Assembly: GCF_014873875.1 (NCBI RefSeq)
Contig: NZ_JADBEM010000001.1
Location: 9,238,001-9,302,000, forward strand
DNA: 64,000 bases
Direction: 5' to 3'
DNA from: Actinopolymorpha pittospori
GTDB taxonomy: Bacteria; Actinomycetota; Actinomycetes; Propionibacteriales; Actinopolymorphaceae
Below the pieces are notes generated by a model. The model made no database searches and was not told where the DNA came from. It worked only from the letters and a program-made list of their open reading frames with translations. A program made the position numbers and the translations under genes. Shown one piece after another: positions 42,400-50,829 of the stretch. Numbering within the stretch: the stretch's first letter is position 1; the number at the start of each line of letters is the position of its first letter.

Positions 42400-43279
42400 T
42401 TTCGCCTCCTTGTTGGGTGGCCATCTCGGATGCGATGGCCACGACTTTGCGGGCCGACTCGGTGGGACTGAGCGCCACGGCGGCCATGTGAGCGAAAGCG
42501 CGGTTGGCCCGATCGACGTCGGACTCGGTTTCCAGGAGGGCGATCCCCGCGTGTCCGTCGGTGTAGACGACGGGTGAGTGCACGTCCTCGTCGAAGTCGA
42601 AGATGGTGAACGGGCCCATGGTGCCGGGGTAACTGCCGGCACTGAACGGCACCACCTGGAAGATGCACCGCTCCGCGAGCTCGAGCACCCGCAGCAGCTG
42701 CCCACGCATGATGCTCGGGTTGCCGCCCACGGGTCGCCGGAGGGCGGCCTCGTCGACGATGACCCACAGCCGACTCCGGTCGTCGTCCGCACCCTGGGCC
42801 CAGAACTGCTCCTGGCGCGCCATCCGGATCTTCACCGCGCGCTCCTGCTCGTCCGCGGTGGCGAACGTGCACATCGCGTCGAGCGCGCTCGCGTAGGCCT
42901 CGGTCTGCAGCAGCCCGGGCATGACAAGGGGCTCGAACTGCCGGATGCGCTGCGCCTCGGACTCCAGGCCGACGAAGGCGTTGTACTGCTTGGGGAGCGA
43001 ACCCAACGGCGCCCACCAGCCACGCTGCTTGCCGAGCCGTTGCAGCTCGCGCAGCAGGGTGGCGAGGTCCTCGTCGTCCACCTTGTACAGGTCGAGGAGT
43101 GCGTCAAGTTCTGTCTTCACGATTCCGACCTCACCCGCCTCGATCTTGCGAATCTTCGAAGGGGAGCACCCGAGCAGGTCGGCAGCGTCGTCGAACGTGC
43201 GTCCCGCGTCCTCGCGTAGCCGCTTCAGCTCCTTGCTGAGCCGCCAGCGAGAAATCGTCGGTCCGGTCACTCTGGGCAT
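42389..43279 (-). CDS. XRE helix-turn-helix / DUF5753 regulator (WhiJ-like)
   Basis: A 296-residue regulator. The N-terminal Cro-type HTH (about 8-70) reads RWRLSKELKRLREDAGRTFD and LLGCSPSKIRKIEAGEVG. The DUF5753 domain (about 95-285) has QIRQFEPLVMPGLLQTEAYA-like residues (here RIRQFEPLVMPGLLQTEAYA), MARQEQFWAQ and VVPFSAGSYPGTMGPFTI. Streptomyces homologues such as WhiJ act with a small DUF397 partner. ATG 43279 is chosen; the frame extends to 43309. The partner follows in overlap, and a small gene is divergent across an AT-rich spacer. Confidence 0.9.
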   Translation of the reverse strand: MPRVTGPTISRWRLSKELKRLREDAGRTFDDAADLLGCSPSKIRKIEAGEVGIVKTELDALLDLYKVDDEDLATLLRELQRLGKQRGWWAPLGSLPKQYNAFVGLESEAQRIRQFEPLVMPGLLQTEAYASALDAMCTFATADEQERAVKIRMARQEQFWAQGADDDRSRLWVIVDEAALRRPVGGNPSIMRGQLLRVLELAERCIFQVVPFSAGSYPGTMGPFTIFDFDEDVHSPVVYTDGHAGIALLETESDVDRANRAFAHMAAVALSPTESARKVVAIASEMATQQGGENES

Positions 43280-43373
43280 GCAAGCCTCCCCGGTGTGTAA
43301 CTGGGGCAAGTGTGGCTCCTGAAACCAGATGTCGCAAGTACTTCTGCCGGACCAATCCGGAAAACAGGATCGC

Positions 43374-43393
43374 CATGATCAATTCGGATCATG
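43374..43393. promoter_or_regulatory. Inverted repeat in the AT-rich spacer of the WhiJ-like locus
   Basis: CATGATC-aattcg-GATCATG is a perfect 7-bp inverted repeat with a 6-base centre, in a spacer much richer in A/T than the window. It is a candidate site for the XRE regulator and lies upstream of both divergent genes. Confidence 0.55.
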
Positions 43394-43446
43394 AAAATTT
43401 ACATTGGAAGACTTACTTGACCATCCGTGGTGATCCTGTCACTCTA

Positions 43447-43508
43447 GGAGTCCCTACGGGCCGTCGTAGACCCCGGCCCATTCCCTGCGCGGCGGCCCGT
43501 AGGACTCC
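43447..43508. other. Long imperfect hairpin upstream of the small gene
   Basis: GGAGTCC-c-TACGGGCCG (43447-43463) pairs with CGGCCCGTA-GGACTCC (43493-43508), a 16-bp stem with one bulge and a 29-base loop. It would form in the leader of the 43546 gene and could act as an attenuator or mRNA-stabilising element. Confidence 0.5.
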
Positions 43509-43545
43509 ACTTCGCTGGAGGGCTCGTGATGGAGATGGAGGGTCT

Positions 43546-43827
43546 ATGCCCGTCGTCACGACAGTCATGCCGTGTCGCTTTCAGCTCTACCGTCACCGGG
43601 ACGCCTCCGGCGTGTCGGGAACTGGCGTCGTGGCTTGGGGGACCGTCTACCCCAACGGGAAGGTCAGCCTGGCGTGGTGTGGACCCCGGCCCTCGGTCAA
43701 CGTCTACGAGTCACTGGCGGACGTGACCGCGATCCACGGACACGACGGCCACACCCAAGTGATCATGTGCGACGAACTGCCGCACCCGATCAGAGCCGAC
43801 GCACTACGACTGGGATGTGTTTGCTGA
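43546..43827 (+). CDS. Small conserved actinobacterial protein next to WhiJ-like locus
   Basis: A 93-residue protein. RFQLYRHRDASGVSGTGVVAW is followed by GTVYPNGKVSLAW and YESLADVTAIHGHDGHTQVI. The pattern (D-x-S-G-V-S-G-T-G-x-V-A, then a single W strand and an IHGHDG helix) is one I have seen in small Streptomyces proteins, but I know no name or function. A GGAGGG ribosome-binding site precedes ATG 43546. It is divergent from the XRE/DUF5753 gene, behind a long hairpin, and may belong to that regulatory locus. Confidence 0.65.
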   Translation: MPVVTTVMPCRFQLYRHRDASGVSGTGVVAWGTVYPNGKVSLAWCGPRPSVNVYESLADVTAIHGHDGHTQVIMCDELPHPIRADALRLGCVC

Positions 43828-43871
43828 TCCAAGCCGACCGCGGACGGGACGTCCGGTCCGCGGCGGAGGAC

Positions 43872-44474
43872 CTACTCGGCGGTGTCGACGACAGCGCCGT
43901 ACGACTCGGCGAGGCGCACCGCTCCGGCGAGGTCGAGGTGGGTCCTACCCAACACCGCGACACTGAGGTCGACGGCGTGCAGAGTCGCTCCACGCAGGTC
44001 GGCGTCCTCGAGACCAGTCCCTCGCAGTGACGCGAAGGACAGGTCACACCCACGCAGGACGGTCTTGGCGAGGTTGGCCTCGGACAGGTCGGCGTCGCCC
44101 AACCGGACACCGGAGAGGTCCAGACCGCGCAGATCCGCCCCGCGCATCAGGACACTCCCCCAGTGGCCGCCACGCACGGTCAGTGGTCGGAAAACGCAGT
44201 CGACGAAGGTACTACCGGTGAACTTGCAACCGTCGAGGACAGCCGTGAAGAACGACGTACGACGAAACTCGCAGCCGACGAACGCCGACTCACGGTGCTC
44301 GGAGGCGTTGAACCTGCAGTTGTGGAACTCACAGCGCTCGAACACCGCGCCGTGGCTGCGGGCCTCGGTGAGATCGACCTCGCGGAACACGCACTCGACG
44401 TACCGGTCGCGGTCGAACTCACGCGCATACCAGTCAAGGCCATCGAACGCCTCGGCCTCTCGCACCTCCGCCAT
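43872..44474 (-). CDS. Pentapeptide-repeat protein
   Basis: A 200-residue protein built of A(D/N)LxX repeats. There are at least twelve turns from about residue 30 to 175, such as CEFHNCRFNASEHRESAF and GADLRGLDLSGVRLGDADL. The central layer shows many Cys/Phe (FxxCxF) in the first half and Leu in the second, a right-handed quadrilateral beta helix. Some relatives mimic DNA and protect gyrase (MfpA, Qnr), but most have unknown roles. No signal peptide. It is convergent with the small gene at 43546. A related protein is at 60985. Confidence 0.85.
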   Translation of the reverse strand: MAEVREAEAFDGLDWYAREFDRDRYVECVFREVDLTEARSHGAVFERCEFHNCRFNASEHRESAFVGCEFRRTSFFTAVLDGCKFTGSTFVDCVFRPLTVRGGHWGSVLMRGADLRGLDLSGVRLGDADLSEANLAKTVLRGCDLSFASLRGTGLEDADLRGATLHAVDLSVAVLGRTHLDLAGAVRLAESYGAVVDTAE

Positions 44475-44489
44475 CGCCCCATCATGACG

Positions 44490-44540
44490 GACCCCACCGA
44501 CAGCTAGACCCCGCCGACAGCTAGACCCCGCCGACAGCTA
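44490..44540. repeat. Three 17-base tandem repeats
   Basis: Units of GACCCCRCCGACAGCTA occur at 44490-44506, 44507-44523 and 44524-44540, with the start of a fourth. A second short repeat (GACCGTCCAGAACC) follows at about 44588-44618. The stretch lies upstream of the pentapeptide gene and shows no gene. Confidence 0.85.
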
Positions 44541-44747
44541 GACCCCACGACTTCACGCCGACGGTCGGCGCCCCGAACGTCCAGGACCGACCGTCCAGAA
44601 CCGACCGTCCAGAACCACCAGACCACAACCCCACCAGCCGTCGCCGGTGCCGGATCCCTGCCCAGTTTCCGTCACCGGCGACGGCCGCACCGGTGGCCGG
44701 CTCGCGCTGACCCCCCTGCCCCACGCGCGAGCCGGCCACCGACGTCC

Positions 44748-45866
44748 TCACACCACGCCGGCCTCCTCCAGGACGGCGTCGGCGAGTCGGTCGGCATCCG
44801 CCACTTCGGGATCCAGCCCTCGGGCCAGAAACCACTCGCTGACCCGCTTCGTGTCGCGGCGGAGGAACTCCGGCCCCTGCGGGTTGGCCACGATGTCGAC
44901 CAACTGCGGAAGGTCGATGAGGATCAGCTCGTCACCGTTGACCAGCAGGTTGTACGCCGAGAGGTCGCCGTGTGTGTAGCCGCGCCGGCCGAGCAGCACC
45001 AACGCTTCCTGCAGCTGGTGCCACAGGTCGGCGAGCTGGACCGGTTCGGGCCGTAGCTGCGCGAGCCGCGGTGCGGCCGCACCGTCCGGCGTTCCGATGA
45101 ACTCCATCAGGAGTTCGGTCCCAAGATGCTGCACCGGGTAGGGCACCGGCACGCCGCCGGACCAGAGTTCGCCGAGGGCGGCGAACTCCGCGATCGCCCA
45201 CTGCTGCGCGATCAGGTTGCGGCCGAAGTCGGTCCGGTTCGCGACCGCGCGGCCTTCCCGGGACTTGCGGGACCGGCGGCCTTCGAGGTACCCCGCGTCC
45301 CGGTGGAAGAGCCGGTGGTCGCCGCTGCGGTACCGCTTGGAGGCGAGCAGGCAACTCTCCCCCGTGTCCGGGACGCCCCGCTCGATCAGGAAAACGTCGG
45401 CTTCCTTCCCGGTCTTGAGCACCCCGAACTCCGTGTCGACCGCGCCCAGGTTGGTCACCAGCCAGTCCGGGTACGGCTCCGGGCCGTGCGCCCCTGCGTC
45501 GTCCCAGGTCGTCCAGCGGTAGCCGGTCGGTGGGCCGTCGGCGATGACCACGTCCTCCCGCTCCTGGACGAGCCGGGCGCGGGCCTCCTCGGTCATCCGG
45601 CCGCGGGAGCGCGGTGCGGGATCGTCCTCGTCGCGGAATCGGCGCATCCGGGTCGAGGTCGGCGCGTCGTCGTCGTACGCGTGCGCGTACCGGTCGTCCG
45701 CGTCGTCGGCGTTGCCGCTGCCGGGGTTGCCGTCGTTGGGGTTGCCGTCGTCGGCGTCAGCGTCGTCGGCGTTGCCGTCGCCGGAGTTGGCGATCTTGTT
45801 GTGGAAGTAGTCGTTGAACTGGTCTTCGAAACTGTCGTCGTCGTGCTTCAGTTTGCGCTTGCGCAC
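44748..45866 (-). CDS. RIO1-family serine/threonine protein kinase
   Basis: A 372-residue protein. A disordered N-terminus (about 1-90) begins KRKLKHDDDSFEDQFNDYF and contains acidic repeats of DD, GN and DADD. The RIO kinase domain spans about 120-355: GVLKTGKEADVFLIERG in the P-loop-like strand, ASKRYR as the ATP-binding Lys, YTHGDLSAYNLLV as the catalytic loop and LIDLPQLVD in place of DFG. RIO kinases are best known from 40S assembly; bacterial roles are not settled. The GTG at 45866 has AGGAG upstream. It is last in the ispE-containing minus-strand block. Confidence 0.88.
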   Translation of the reverse strand: MRKRKLKHDDDSFEDQFNDYFHNKIANSGDGNADDADADDGNPNDGNPGSGNADDADDRYAHAYDDDAPTSTRMRRFRDEDDPAPRSRGRMTEEARARLVQEREDVVIADGPPTGYRWTTWDDAGAHGPEPYPDWLVTNLGAVDTEFGVLKTGKEADVFLIERGVPDTGESCLLASKRYRSGDHRLFHRDAGYLEGRRSRKSREGRAVANRTDFGRNLIAQQWAIAEFAALGELWSGGVPVPYPVQHLGTELLMEFIGTPDGAAAPRLAQLRPEPVQLADLWHQLQEALVLLGRRGYTHGDLSAYNLLVNGDELILIDLPQLVDIVANPQGPEFLRRDTKRVSEWFLARGLDPEVADADRLADAVLEEAGVV

Positions 45867-46110
45867 TGGAGAGCTCCTGGAGGAAGGCAGCCCTCCCGCC
45901 GTGCGCGAGTGAAGGCGGTCAGCGACCGGAGGGCTGAGCGAGAGGTCGGATGTCTGACCCGACCCGGACGATTGGATTGGCCACGACACACCTCCTCGAT
46001 CGCTACCGGCGTGAGCGCCGGTCCTCGACAACTGCGGATACTCTGCCGAGCCCTGCCTGGGCTCCGCAACTGATTTATCGGGAACTCCCCCGGGTCCGTC
46101 GACGGGTGGT

Positions 46111-47019
46111 TCAGCCCTCGACGACCCGCGCTCCAGGCACCGGACCGGTCGCGATGCGCACCGACGGGCACAGTCCCGTCCCCGCCAACCGCGCCGACAG
46201 ATCGACCGCGTGGCCGTGCCCGCGGGCGAGGAACGCGCACGTGGGCCCGGATCCTGACACCACCGCGCCGAGAGCGCCGTACTCACGGCCGGCGTCGAGC
46301 ACCTGGGCGAGTCGTGGTCGGAGCCGGAGCGCGGCCGGCTGCAGGTCGTTGGCGAGGGCCCGGCCGAGGTCGGTTGCCGAGCCGGTCCGCAGCGCCGCCA
46401 TCAGCGCCTCCGGGATCCGTGGCGGCAGGACCGCGGCGGCACCGCGGAGCCGGTCCAGGTGCGCGAAGACCGCGGGCGTCGACATGCCCTCGCGGTCCAG
46501 CGCGAACACCCACTCGAAGGCGCCCCGCGCCAGGGCCGGCGCGACGATCTCACCGTGGCCCGAGCCGACGGCCGTCCCACCGAGCAGGCAGAACGGCACG
46601 TCACTGCCGAGCCGCGCGGCGAGGTCCAGCAGCGCGGACCGGTCGAGCTTCGTCCCCCACAGCGCGTCGCAGGCGACCAGGGCCGCCGCCGCGTCACTGC
46701 TGCCCCCGGCCATTCCGCCGGCCACCGGAATGCCCTTCACGATGTCCAGGCGTACGCCGGTCTCCACGCCGGCTTGCTCGGCGAGCAGGGCAGCCGCGCG
46801 GTAGGCGAGGTTGCCGTTGTCGAGGGGTACCTTGCCGGCCTGCTGTCCGGTGACCCGCACGGTGATCTGGCCGTCCGGGACGAGCGTCGCCCGCACCTCG
46901 TCGTAGAGGCTGACCGCCTGGTAGACCGAGGCCAGCTCGTGGAAGCCGTCGGTGCGCAGCGGACCGACCATGAGCGCCAGGTTGACCTTCGCCGGCGTCC
47001 TCACCACAACATCGCTCAC
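46111..47019 (-). CDS. ispE: 4-diphosphocytidyl-2-C-methyl-D-erythritol kinase
   Basis: A 302-residue GHMP kinase of the MEP pathway. TPAKVNLALMVGPLRTDGFH is the N-terminal signature, with the catalytic Lys and His. The ATP loop is PVAGGMAGGSSDAAAAL, and VSGSGPTCAFLA is the C-terminal GHMP motif. It phosphorylates CDP-methylerythritol, leading to IPP and DMAPP. Its ATG overlaps the rsmA stop by four bases, so it is translated with rsmA from one message. Confidence 0.95.
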   Translation of the reverse strand: MSDVVVRTPAKVNLALMVGPLRTDGFHELASVYQAVSLYDEVRATLVPDGQITVRVTGQQAGKVPLDNGNLAYRAAALLAEQAGVETGVRLDIVKGIPVAGGMAGGSSDAAAALVACDALWGTKLDRSALLDLAARLGSDVPFCLLGGTAVGSGHGEIVAPALARGAFEWVFALDREGMSTPAVFAHLDRLRGAAAVLPPRIPEALMAALRTGSATDLGRALANDLQPAALRLRPRLAQVLDAGREYGALGAVVSGSGPTCAFLARGHGHAVDLSARLAGTGLCPSVRIATGPVPGARVVEG

Positions 47020-47990
47020 GGAGCGGACTTCCTTTCTGCGCGGTCCTTCGCCCGTCTCGCGGGTGGTGTCTCCTCGAAGGTATGCGCCGGGGAGCCGGAC
47101 GGGTCGGAGCCGGAGTGCGCCGGCAGCCGCTCCGCGATGCGTGCGAAGTCCTCGACCGCGAGCCGCTCGCCACGCGCGCCAGGATCGACGTCTGCCGCCC
47201 GCAGGACCTCCTCGGCTCCTACCGGTGATCCGACCAGCCGGGACAGGGCCGCTCGCAGGGTCTTGCGACGCTGCGCGAACGCCGCGTCGATCACTCTGAA
47301 CACGTCCTCGCGCGCCGCCGTGGTGGAGGGCGGGCGGCGGCGCGTGAAGGCCACCAGCCCGGAGTCGACGTGGGGCTGCGGCCAGAAGACCGCCCGCCCG
47401 ACGAGTCCGGTCTTACGGACCTCGGCGTACCACGCGGCCTTCACACTGGGGATGCCGTAGATCTTCGACCCGGGCTCGGCCGCGAGGCGCTCGGCCACCT
47501 CCAGCTGGACCATCACCAGGCCGTTCTCGACCGAGGGGAAGCGCTCGAGCACGTTGAGGAGGACGGGTACGGCGACGTTGTAGGGAAGGTTCGCGACCAG
47601 GGTCGTGGGCGCGGGACCGGGGAGCGCCGTGACGTCCATCGCGTCGGCGTGTACGACGCTCAGCCGATCGGCCTGCCGTGGGGCGAACCGCTCGACCGTG
47701 GCCGGCAGCGCCGCGGCGAGCCTGTCGTCGATCTCCACGGCGACGACGCGGGATCCGGCGCCGAGCAGTGCGAGGGTGAGGGAGCCGAGCCCCGGGCCGA
47801 TCTCCAGCACGACGTCGGACTCACCCGCACCGGCGGTCCGGACGATCCGGCGCACGGTGTTGGCGTCGGTCACGAAGTTCTGTCCGCGCTGTTTCGTCGG
47901 ACGGATCCCGAGTTCGGTCACCAGGAGACGCACGTCCGCCGGTCCGAGCAGGCCCGGGCCGGCAGGCTCGGGTTCACACGCATTGCCCAC
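47016..47990 (-). CDS. rsmA: 16S rRNA (A1518/A1519) dimethyltransferase
   Basis: A 324-residue KsgA/Dim1-family enzyme. QNFVTDANTVRRIVRTAG opens the fold, VLEIGPGLGSLTLALL binds AdoMet, and NLPYNVAVPVLLN is the catalytic motif. FWPQPHVDSGLVAF and FAQRRKTLRAAL lie in the C-terminal domain. It dimethylates two adenines in helix 45 of 16S rRNA. The last 40 residues are a polar extension. The ispE start overlaps its stop; rpfB lies upstream behind a hairpin, the same order as in mycobacteria. Confidence 0.95.
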   Translation of the reverse strand: MGNACEPEPAGPGLLGPADVRLLVTELGIRPTKQRGQNFVTDANTVRRIVRTAGAGESDVVLEIGPGLGSLTLALLGAGSRVVAVEIDDRLAAALPATVERFAPRQADRLSVVHADAMDVTALPGPAPTTLVANLPYNVAVPVLLNVLERFPSVENGLVMVQLEVAERLAAEPGSKIYGIPSVKAAWYAEVRKTGLVGRAVFWPQPHVDSGLVAFTRRRPPSTTAAREDVFRVIDAAFAQRRKTLRAALSRLVGSPVGAEEVLRAADVDPGARGERLAVEDFARIAERLPAHSGSDPSGSPAHTFEETPPARRAKDRAERKSAP

Positions 47991-48143
47991 GTGGGAACGC
48001 TATAGGGCGGCACCGGCGCCCGAGCCCCCCGCTCGCCCTCAGCGCAAAACTTCGCCGAGATCGCGAGCGGCGGACCGGGCACCAGGCGGTCGGCACGCCT
48101 CAGGGGCCGGGAAGGCGCATCCGGGTCGGGCGCTGACCAGCAC

Positions 48144-48175
48144 GCTCCGCCGGCCGGGGCTGGGGCCGGCGGAGC
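48144..48175. terminator. Hairpin between rpfB and rsmA
   Basis: GCTCCGCCGGCC and GGCCGGCGGAGC form a 12-bp stem around an 8-base loop, 36 bases after the rpfB stop on the minus strand. It is probably a terminator or partial attenuator that sets rsmA-ispE expression below rpfB. Confidence 0.6.
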
Positions 48176-48210
48176 TGGCCGATCAGGGCCTGCGGGTCAG
48201 GGCTTGCGGG

Positions 48211-49344
48211 TCAGCTGAAGAGCCTGCGACCACAGACGGGCCACTGGCCGGAGCCCGCCTTCTGGTAGAGGAGCTTCGCCCGGTAGGTCTGTTCCCCGGC
48301 GGAGTTGTCGATCGGGTTGCCGGAGCCTCCGACGGAGCGCCAGGTGGACACCGAGAACTGGTACAGCCCGTAGTAGCCGGCCGAGTTGACCGCGCGCGGG
48401 TTGCCGCCCGACTCGCACTGGGCGAGTGCGGACCAGTTGAGGCTGTCGACGCCACCGCCGACGGGTCCGCCGCCACCACCGCCGCCACCACCGCCGGTCT
48501 CCTGCTTGGGCCGGTCCTTGGTGCCGACGACGACGACCCGGGAGACCGGCTTGCGGATGACGCTCTGCGAGACGATCCGGGCGCTGGCCTTCTTACCGTC
48601 GACGTACACGGTCTCCACGACCTTCCGCTTCACCCCTCGTTGACCTGCGCGTTCGACCTTGCTCTGGTCGTCGTACATCGAGGAGCTCGTCTTGCGGATC
48701 GTGGTGTAGGGCAGGAACAGGTTGGCCGACGTGGTCCGGGTGGAGACCCGGTTGATCGTGATCGTGGAGCCGCTTTGCACCATGCTGGACAGGGCCGGTC
48801 GGACGCGGTCGTCGGCGTCCACCTTCACGTTGGCCCGGGCGAGTACCTCACCGACGGTGAGTACAGGCGCCGACACAGGAGTCTTGGTGCCGTCATGGCT
48901 GATCGTGAGCGACTTGAGGGTACGGACGTCGACCGCGAGTCCCTTTCGGGCGATGCCGACCGAGCGGCTCGCCGAGGTGCGTGCCCCCTCGTAGCGGACG
49001 CCGAGATCGTTGAACGCTTCCCCGACGTTCAACGCGGTGACCCAGTGGGTCCTCTTCTGTCCGTCGACGGTGAGGGTGAGCGGGCGGGCGTATCGGACGG
49101 CGATGCGGGTGCCGTCGGCGATCTTCGCGGAGCGCCCCGGAGCCACGAGGTCACGAGGCCCGACCGGAACCTTCTCGGCCGCGAGTACCTCGCCCACCGT
49201 GGAACCGAAGGAGTGAATCTGTCGCGCTTTGCCGTCGACCGAAAGGACAACGGCCTTGTCGAGTGTGACGTAGGTGGCGGCACCAATGCCTATTGCCCCC
49301 ACCATACCGATGCCAACTGCACCGATAAGAACCTTCTTACGCAC
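48211..49344 (-). CDS. rpfB: Resuscitation-promoting factor RpfB-like transglycosylase
   Basis: A 377-residue exported protein. A basic start (VRKKVL) and a membrane helix (about 5-25) precede three DUF348 modules (about 32-180). A G5 domain follows (about 200-285), then a poly-Gly linker (about 290-302) and the Rpf catalytic domain (305-377) with ALAQCESGGNPRAVN carrying the catalytic Glu, ending CGRRLFS. It cleaves peptidoglycan and stimulates regrowth from dormancy. GTG 49344 has GGAG 4 bases upstream; GTG 49395 is an alternative without one. The long leader before it may be regulatory. Confidence 0.93.
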   Translation of the reverse strand: MRKKVLIGAVGIGMVGAIGIGAATYVTLDKAVVLSVDGKARQIHSFGSTVGEVLAAEKVPVGPRDLVAPGRSAKIADGTRIAVRYARPLTLTVDGQKRTHWVTALNVGEAFNDLGVRYEGARTSASRSVGIARKGLAVDVRTLKSLTISHDGTKTPVSAPVLTVGEVLARANVKVDADDRVRPALSSMVQSGSTITINRVSTRTTSANLFLPYTTIRKTSSSMYDDQSKVERAGQRGVKRKVVETVYVDGKKASARIVSQSVIRKPVSRVVVVGTKDRPKQETGGGGGGGGGGPVGGGVDSLNWSALAQCESGGNPRAVNSAGYYGLYQFSVSTWRSVGGSGNPIDNSAGEQTYRAKLLYQKAGSGQWPVCGRRLFS

Positions 49345-49932
49345 GGTGCTCCGATGTTCGTGCTTTCCGGGCACGGACACGGACGACGTCAGCACTTCGG
49401 GAGTCAGGTCGCACCGGTTCTACGGTGAACCACCGGTGTCATCCACCGGCGTCGGGTGCGTTTACGAAACCCCCCTGCACGCCGCCCGAGGCTCCCCGAC
49501 CCCGGCCAACGTCTGGGGACCATAACGGAGAATCGGGCGAGGTACAACTCACCCTCCCAATTTCCTCTAATTCGGTCACGGACCGTGAGTAATCGCGATC
49601 ACGACAAACTGTCAAGCAGAGGGGAAAAGGGATCCCTAAACCAAAGTGTGCGAGGACGCGAATTCCGACCGTGTCATTTTGGTGGCTGATCTGGGCGAAT
49701 CCGGGCGGAATCTGGCGGCCGGAGAGCGCCCGGAGAGCCGGCCGCCGGCCCGACCCGGGGCCGAGGTCGGGCGCCGCGTTCGGGCTGTCTTCGAGCCGGA
49801 TTCGGGCCGGGTTCGGACCGACGTCGGGCCCGGCGGCAGGGGGTCGGAAGGGTTCCCGCCGGGGCGTCGGGAGGGAGCCTCGGGCGGCCGGGACGGCGCC
49901 AGGAAGGGCGAGCCTCGGCGGTCCGGAGCGAC
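49345..49932. other. Long rpfB leader and tatD-rpfB spacer
   Basis: 588 bases without a credible gene. On the minus strand a TTGACA (complement of 49610-49615) followed 18 bases later by TACTCA is a possible promoter. It implies a leader of roughly 230 bases before rpfB that is rich in paired-looking segments (ACCGGT twice, 49416-49450). A CGTGA...TCACG inverted repeat overlaps the promoter (49585-49603). The stretch nearer tatD is G-rich with short repeats of CGGGCCGG type. Confidence 0.45.
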
Positions 49933-50829
49933 CTACCAGGTGCCGAAGACCGCCGCGGTGGCCGCGGCGATGGATGTGCAGACAGTGTCGACGTCGACGT
50001 CCTTGACCTGGGCGATCTGACGCACCGTGATCGGAATGAGGTAACTCGCGTTCGGGCGGCCGCGATACGGCGACGGCGTGAGGTACGGCGCGTCGGTCTC
50101 CACCAGGACCCGCTCGAGCGGCACCTCGCGGAGGGCCTGGCGCAGCGGTTCGGCGTTCTTGAACGTCACGGTGCCCGCGAACGACAGGTAGTAGCCGCGC
50201 CGGACGCATTCGCGCGCCATCTCCGCGTCGCCGGAGAAGCAGTGCATCAGCACCCGGTCGGGTGCGCCCTCCTCCGCCAGGACGCGGAGGATGTCGGCGT
50301 GGGCGTCCCGGTCGTGGATGGCGAGCGCCTTGCCGTGCTTCTTGGCGAGGGCGATGTGGGCCCGGAAGCTGTCCTCCTGGACCTTCCAGCCATCCTCTGG
50401 CGTCCGAAAGTGGTCGAGGCCGGTCTCCCCCACCGCGCGGACGCGTGAGCTGGAGCCCGTGAGCCGGTCGATCTCGTCCAGCGCGGCATCAAGATCGCCG
50501 GACGCGGCCAGCACGGGTGCCTCGTTGGGGTGGAGGGCGACGCCGGCGACCAGGGCGTCGTACCGGTCGGCCGCCTCGACCGCCCAGCGTGCGCCCGGCA
50601 GGTCGCAGCCGATCTGGACGATCCTGGGTACGCCGACCGCGGCGGCCATCGCCACCGCCTCCTCGACGGGCAGCCACTGCCCGTCCGGACCGTCCGCGAT
50701 GTCGAGGTGGCAGTGGGAGTCGGCCACCGGTCGCGGCAGCGGCTCGGGGGGTTCGGGCCGGCGGCGGTCGCGGCGGGATTCGGCGTCCGCACGCGCCCTG
50801 GTCGGCCCGGACGCCGGCGTGGACGTCAC
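49933..50829 (-). CDS. tatD: TatD family deoxyribonuclease
   Basis: A 298-residue TIM-barrel metal hydrolase. DSHCHLDIADG carries the first His pair, AVGETGLDHF the Glu/Asp, LMHCFSGDAEMA another His, and VLVETDAPYLTPSPYRGRPN the final Asp. The family comprises 3'-5' DNases. A 35-residue Arg/Pro-rich leader precedes the barrel. GTG 50829 overlaps the metG stop by four bases (GTGA), so it is translated with metG. Confidence 0.93.
   Translation of the reverse strand: MTSTPASGPTRARADAESRRDRRRPEPPEPLPRPVADSHCHLDIADGPDGQWLPVEEAVAMAAAVGVPRIVQIGCDLPGARWAVEAADRYDALVAGVALHPNEAPVLAASGDLDAALDEIDRLTGSSSRVRAVGETGLDHFRTPEDGWKVQEDSFRAHIALAKKHGKALAIHDRDAHADILRVLAEEGAPDRVLMHCFSGDAEMARECVRRGYYLSFAGTVTFKNAEPLRQALREVPLERVLVETDAPYLTPSPYRGRPNASYLIPITVRQIAQVKDVDVDTVCTSIAAATAAVFGTW

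Noticed and set aside
48434..48520. CCGCCACCACC-rich stretch as a possible repeat or CRISPR-like element
   Set aside because: It encodes the poly-Gly linker of RpfB; no spaced repeats or cas genes exist in the window.
49396..49560. c-di-AMP (ydaO-type) riboswitch in the rpfB leader
   Set aside because: Some GGGGA and CCCGAA pieces recall the family, but I could not align the conserved core, so it is not called as a feature.
49646..50020. 124-residue plus-strand frame in the tatD-rpfB spacer
   Set aside because: Low-complexity Gly/Arg/Pro content and overlap with the tatD end; no homologue recognised.
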